In this document: positions 6,643-9,549 of the stretch, piece after piece
Layout of the letters: each line of letters starts with the position of its first letter
Numbering within the stretch: the stretch's first letter is position 1
From: Candidatus Kapaibacterium sp.
GTDB taxonomy: Bacteria > Bacteroidota > Ignavibacteria > Kapaibacteriales > UBA2268
DNA length: 9,549 nucleotides
NCBI GenBank assembly: GCA_938038165.1
Contig: CALHRB010000162.1
Location: 1 to 9,549 of the forward strand
Direction: 5' to 3'
Notes under the pieces: model-generated
What the model was told of the DNA's origin: nothing
Database searches by the model: none
The model's input: only the letters and a program-made list of their open reading frames with translations
Translations under genes and position numbers: made by a program

Positions 6643-7461
6643 ATGGAATACAGAATGGAATCGAGGAACTTCTATGCTCTGATACTTGGTGTTTCGAGTG
6701 GATTTGGGAAAGCCACCGCTCATGAATTAGCCCGAAAGGGTTATAATATTTATGGTGTTCATCTTGATATGGGAAGCGGAAAAAAGCAGGCTGAGGAGTT
6801 TGCAGAAGAACTCAGATCTTTTGGCGTAAAGGTCAAATTTTTCAATGCAAATGCCGCTGATGATAAAGTTAGAGGGAATATTATAAATGTAATTAAAGAG
6901 GATTTCAAAGATGAGGTAAAACCAATGCTTAGGGTACTCCTCCATTCTCTTGCATTCGGTTCAATTCGTCCTTTTTTCTCCAGTAATCACGAAGAAATGA
7001 TCAACAAAAAACAAGTCGAGATGACGCTTGACGTTATGGCGAACAGCTTGCTTTATTGGACACAAGATCTTTTCAAAGAAAACTTATTAGCAAAGAGTTG
7101 TAGAATTTTTGCACTTACAAGCATTGGTTCTCAAAGAGCTATGGTCAATTATGGTGCAGTCTCTGCAGCTAAAGCCGCAATCGAAGCTTATATCCGACAA
7201 ATTGCAGTTGAACTTGCCCCTTATCAAGTAACAGCAAATGCTATAATGGCCGGACTCACCGATACTCCAGCAGCCCGAAAAATTCCCGGTTTCGAGGGAA
7301 TGCTCGCCCATGCCAAACAACATAATCCATTTGATAGAAATACATTGCCCGAGGATGTTGCTCAGGCTATTTCACTGTTGGCAGATGAAAAATTCTATTG
7401 GATTAATGGTCAAACCATTGGTGTTGATGGTGGAGAAAACATTCTAAACTTTATAGGTTAG
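6643..7461 (+). CDS. Enoyl-reductase-type short-chain dehydrogenase (FabI/FabL-like)
   Basis: A 272-residue cytosolic NAD(P)H-dependent SDR. The Rossmann dinucleotide loop is GVSSGFG (16-22). HSLAF (101-105) recalls the HSIAF/HSIGF segment of FabI. The catalytic region LTSIGSQRAMVNYGAVSAAK has Y170 and K177 spaced Y-x6-K, the signature of enoyl-ACP reductases, not the Y-x3-K of ordinary SDRs. From there KAAIEAYIRQIAVELAP, the DTPA segment and the end GQTIGVDGG parallel Bacillus FabL. It probably reduces trans-2-enoyl thioesters (ACP or CoA) for fatty acid synthesis; the exact substrate is uncertain. The start may be the ATG at 6643 or at 6655 (268 residues); neither has a good SD. An intrinsic terminator sits just before the start. 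An acyl-CoA dehydrogenase gene follows on the same strand after 115 bp. Confidence 0.78.
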   Translation: MEYRMESRNFYALILGVSSGFGKATAHELARKGYNIYGVHLDMGSGKKQAEEFAEELRSFGVKVKFFNANAADDKVRGNIINVIKEDFKDEVKPMLRVLLHSLAFGSIRPFFSSNHEEMINKKQVEMTLDVMANSLLYWTQDLFKENLLAKSCRIFALTSIGSQRAMVNYGAVSAAKAAIEAYIRQIAVELAPYQVTANAIMAGLTDTPAARKIPGFEGMLAHAKQHNPFDRNTLPEDVAQAISLLADEKFYWINGQTIGVDGGENILNFIG

Positions 7462-7527
7462 CCGAGCAACACATAAATTACATTCATAGCTATTCTATTA
7501 TTAATTTATTATGATATAATGAATTAC

Positions 7528-7553
7528 TTATTATTTTTGTTATTATTTTTTTG
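7528..7553 (+). repeat. Short AT-rich tandem direct repeat
   Basis: TTATTATTTTTG (7528-7539) is followed directly by TTATTATTTTTTTG (7540-7553), two near-identical copies differing by two T. It lies between the SDR stop and the acyl-CoA dehydrogenase start. It may be simple slippage in AT-rich spacer DNA; no function is evident. Confidence 0.45.
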
Positions 7554-7576
7554 TAATCTTTTTCTTGGTTAAAGCA

Positions 7577-8719
7577 ATGAATGATAATTTTTTTACTGAA
7601 GAACAAAATATGCTTCGTGAGATGGTTCGGGATTTCACAAATAATGAATTAAAACCTGTAGCTGCCAAAATTGACGAAGATGAAGCAATACCACCCGAAA
7701 TAATAAATAAAATCAAAGAATTAGGTCTTTTGGGTGCTCCATTCCCGGTTGAATATGGGGGAAGCGGTTTTGGAGAAGTTGGTTACTGCATTGTTCAGGA
7801 AGAGATCGGAAGAGGTTGCCTTTCCACTGCAACTATGATTGGTGCACACTGTTCCATTGGAACAAATGCAATTTATATTGGTGGAGATGAACAGTTAAAA
7901 CAAAGATATGTTGTCCCTTGTGCCTCTGGAGAAAAAATTGCTGCTTTTGCATTAACCGAGCAAGGTGCCGGCTCCGATGCTTTTAATCTTAAAACTAAAG
8001 CCTATCTTGACGGAAATGAATGGGTTATTAACGGTGAAAAGCTCTGGATAACTAACGGTCCTTTCGCTGACGTTTTTTCGGTTTTTGCAAGAACTAATCT
8101 TGGGATCACCGGATTTGTTGTCGAAAAAGGAACGCCGGGATTTACTCCTGGTGCTCCAGAAAGAAAAATGGGTATTCGTGGCAGTAAAACATCTTCTCTG
8201 ACTTTCGATAATGTTCGGGTATCAAAAGAAAATATGATTGGTAAAGAAGGCAAAGGATTTCTGATAGCTATGAAAACTTTGGATGCTGGACGCTTAGGTC
8301 TTGGTGCAGCTTGTTTGGGTGCTTGCAAGGAATTGCTTGAACTTTCTACCAAATATGCTAAAGAAAGAAAACAATTTGATGAACCCATAGCAAATTTTCA
8401 GGCTATACAATTTATGCTATCAGAAATGGCTATTGAGATTTATGTGCTTGATACTCTTCTATACCACACAGCTAAACTTTATGACAGTGGTGATATGCTT
8501 TCCAGACAAGCTGCAATGGTGAAATATGTTGCTTCAATGGCTCTGGATAAATGCTCTGACCTTGCAATACAAATTCATGGGGGTATGGGTTATTCAAGAG
8601 AGTTACCTATTGAACGTTTTTATCGCGATTCAAGGATTAACAGAATTTTTGAAGGTACTTCCGAAGTTCAGAAACTTGTTATTGCAAGGGATATAATTAA
8701 AAGAAACGGTAAAATGTAA
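7577..8719 (+). CDS. Acyl-CoA dehydrogenase, short-chain/butyryl-CoA type
   Basis: A 380-residue FAD enzyme that oxidises acyl-CoA to trans-2-enoyl-CoA and normally passes electrons to electron-transfer flavoprotein. The full family fold is present. The N-terminal helical domain (1-120) has TEEQNMLREMVRDF, and PVEYGGSG is at 57-64. Signature 1 is ALTEQGAGSDAFNLKT (125-140), with WITNGPFADVF on the FAD-binding beta domain. The C-terminal helices include AKERKQFDEPI and QIHGGMGYSRELPIER (332-347). The catalytic base is E359 in RIFEGTSEVQ. The helix-G site that carries the base in isovaleryl-CoA dehydrogenase reads LDAGRLGLG here, with no Glu, so the SCAD/butyryl type is favoured. The ATG at 7577 is preferred over a TTG at 7565; no SD is seen. 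It may be cotranscribed with the SDR gene. ETF genes are not in the window. Confidence 0.94.
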   Translation: MNDNFFTEEQNMLREMVRDFTNNELKPVAAKIDEDEAIPPEIINKIKELGLLGAPFPVEYGGSGFGEVGYCIVQEEIGRGCLSTATMIGAHCSIGTNAIYIGGDEQLKQRYVVPCASGEKIAAFALTEQGAGSDAFNLKTKAYLDGNEWVINGEKLWITNGPFADVFSVFARTNLGITGFVVEKGTPGFTPGAPERKMGIRGSKTSSLTFDNVRVSKENMIGKEGKGFLIAMKTLDAGRLGLGAACLGACKELLELSTKYAKERKQFDEPIANFQAIQFMLSEMAIEIYVLDTLLYHTAKLYDSGDMLSRQAAMVKYVASMALDKCSDLAIQIHGGMGYSRELPIERFYRDSRINRIFEGTSEVQKLVIARDIIKRNGKM

Positions 8720-8721
8720 GG

Positions 8722-9042
8722 TTATTCTGTTATCTTTTCTTTTTTCTTTAATTCCAACAATTCTTTTTTTGCTCTTGCCTGGGCACTATCCTGAATCCTG
8801 AGGAATTCCTCAGGATTCTTGGTATATTCAAAATACTTTTCTCTGAAAGATTCTTTGGTAAAGCCATACTTCTGATATACTTTTAGAACTTTGGGATTTG
8901 CTTCCGCGGTGTCGGGGTATATTGCTCGTAATACCAATATTTCTTTCTGGGTTTCTATAAACCTATTCTTTTCTTCTTCCGAATTAGAACAAGAATAGAG
9001 TAATATAATAAATGAACAAACTAATATTTTGAAAATTTTCAT
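8722..9042 (-). CDS. Small DUF4296-like lipoprotein
   Basis: A 106-residue predicted lipoprotein. MKIF at the N-terminus is followed by a hydrophobic core and LLYSC, with the lipidation Cys at 18. After the Cys comes SNSEEEK, an acidic stretch like the surface-export signals of Bacteroidota lipoproteins. The mature part is helical and charged. Its pattern EILVLRAIYPD ... VLKVYQKYGFTKESFREKYFEYTKNPEEFLRIQD resembles DUF4296, a Bacteroidota family of unknown function, and the gene ends in a Lys/Glu-rich tail. The ATG at 9042 is preferred over the TTG one codon earlier. The stop lies 2 bp from that of the convergent acyl-CoA dehydrogenase. It follows the TenA-like gene on the same strand after 55 bp, so the two may share a transcript. 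The gene contains a perfect 26-bp palindrome. No function is known. Confidence 0.72.
   Translation of the reverse strand: MKIFKILVCSFIILLYSCSNSEEEKNRFIETQKEILVLRAIYPDTAEANPKVLKVYQKYGFTKESFREKYFEYTKNPEEFLRIQDSAQARAKKELLELKKKEKITE
8793..8818. repeat. Perfect 26-bp palindrome inside the lipoprotein gene
   Basis: GAATCCTGAGGAA (8793-8805) is followed without a gap by its exact reverse complement (8806-8818), centred on an EcoRI-type GAATTC. It encodes NPEEFLRI of the lipoprotein. It lies 74 bp past the acyl-CoA dehydrogenase stop, so on the + strand it could act as a hairpin that stabilises or ends that transcript; no long T run follows it. Confidence 0.85.
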
Positions 9043-9097
9043 CAAGCAAAAATAATAATTTTAAGCTCTAATAAAAAAATATGTTTATTAGTATTTA

Positions 9098-9549
9098 TCA
9101 CTCAAGAAAAGAATCAAGGCTGTGATAAAATATTTCTGAGCCCCTCTTCAATCCAAATTCAAATTCATCCTTGTTGCAGAGCTTGTTTGCAAGGTCAAGA
9201 CCAAAGTTTATATGATGAATTTCATTCAAATGTTCATCGAAGTAATCGAGTTCATGGGATTGAAAACCGTAGTGAGCTATTAAACCAGCTTTTTTGGTTT
9301 TAGCCACTTCTGGTTGCTGCATTTCGAATGATTGTAGTGCTCCAAGCCTTGCCGATGGGGACATAAGTGATATTTCTTCAATGATATGTTTCAAACTGTG
9401 TGAATCCTCAGTTTTGGGTAATTTTTGAATCCATTTTGTCCAAAGTGTGATATGTCGGGTCTCGTCCTCAATTATTCTCTCTGAAGTTTCATTCTTAACA
9501 TTTAAATCCTCCGTGATATTTTTCCAGAGTTCAGGAATATATGATATCA
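9098..9549 (-). CDS. TenA/PqqC/CADD-like (heme-oxygenase-fold) protein, N-terminus beyond the window
   Basis: The frame is open from the stop at 9098 to the right edge, giving 149 visible C-terminal residues; the start is outside the window. The protein is all-helical and Cys-poor. Within the visible part, IIEDETRHITLW (25-36) has an E-x2-H pair. LGALQSFEMQQPEVAKTKKAG (68-88) and HYGF (92-95) closely recall the ...YExQ.PevA..K..GL..hYG segment of the CADD/PqqC/heme-oxygenase-like diiron oxidase group. YFDEHLNEIHH (102-112) stands where that group has H-x3-D-x2-H, but here the spacing is H-x2-E-x2-H. Members include thiaminase II (TenA), the cofactorless oxidase PqqC and the CADD-type 4-aminobenzoate synthases. 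The subfamily cannot be settled from this fragment. It may be cotranscribed with the lipoprotein gene downstream. Confidence 0.6.
   Translation of the reverse strand, partial: ISYIPELWKNITEDLNVKNETSERIIEDETRHITLWTKWIQKLPKTEDSHSLKHIIEEISLMSPSARLGALQSFEMQQPEVAKTKKAGLIAHYGFQSHELDYFDEHLNEIHHINFGLDLANKLCNKDEFEFGLKRGSEIFYHSLDSFLE

Noticed and set aside
7515..7520. TATAAT before the acyl-CoA dehydrogenase gene as a promoter
   Set aside because: The -10 is perfect, but no acceptable -35 or Bacteroidota -33 motif is at the right distance, and the spacer is almost pure A/T.
8002..8388. 128-residue - strand open frame inside the acyl-CoA dehydrogenase gene
   Set aside because: Shadow of a clear acyl-CoA dehydrogenase; its Ser/Pro-rich translation has no domain pattern and no start signal.

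Overview
The window is AT-rich bacterial DNA with short intergenic gaps. It carries eleven protein genes, one of them cut by the right edge, and no RNA genes, CRISPR arrays or insertion sequences that I can see. The source is most likely Bacteroidota or a close relative such as the Ignavibacteria/Kapabacteria/Chlorobi group. Three things point there: a small DUF4296-like lipoprotein, a TrmD with GHYKG where E. coli has GRYEG, and a lack of Shine-Dalgarno (SD) sequences in front of most genes. The placement is by inference and is not firm.

Left third (62-2675, + strand): a tight three-gene operon encodes an archaeal-type HMG-CoA synthase, an SCP2/archaeal-type thiolase and a DUF35 OB-fold protein. 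This is the gene set and order of the archaeal thiolase/HMG-CoA synthase channelling complex, which condenses three acetyl-CoA into HMG-CoA. All three genes have strong SD sites, unlike most of their neighbours. The DUF35 protein has lost all four cysteines of its zinc ribbon, while its OB fold looks intact. A perfect 12-bp-stem hairpin closes the operon.

Middle (2823-6447): housekeeping genes. A single-chain glycyl-tRNA synthetase (-) diverges from rimM-trmD (+), which converge on mazG (-). The rimM-trmD pair lies outside the usual rpsP-rimM-trmD-rplS operon, and RimM has a diverged N-terminal half.

Right third (6643-9549): an enoyl-reductase-type SDR (Y-x6-K, FabL-like) and a butyryl/short-chain-type acyl-CoA dehydrogenase lie on the + strand. 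A textbook intrinsic terminator ends only 9 bp before the SDR start, which suggests leader attenuation or a short leader RNA. On the - strand are a DUF4296-like lipoprotein containing a perfect 26-bp palindrome, and the C-terminal part of a TenA/PqqC/CADD-like helical protein.

Together the metabolic genes concern acyl-CoA/acyl thioester chemistry: acetyl-CoA to HMG-CoA, enoyl thioester reduction and acyl-CoA oxidation. The housekeeping genes serve translation, tRNA modification and nucleotide sanitation. The strongest candidate for something undescribed is the bacterial copy of the archaeal HMG-CoA complex with a zinc-free DUF35 scaffold.
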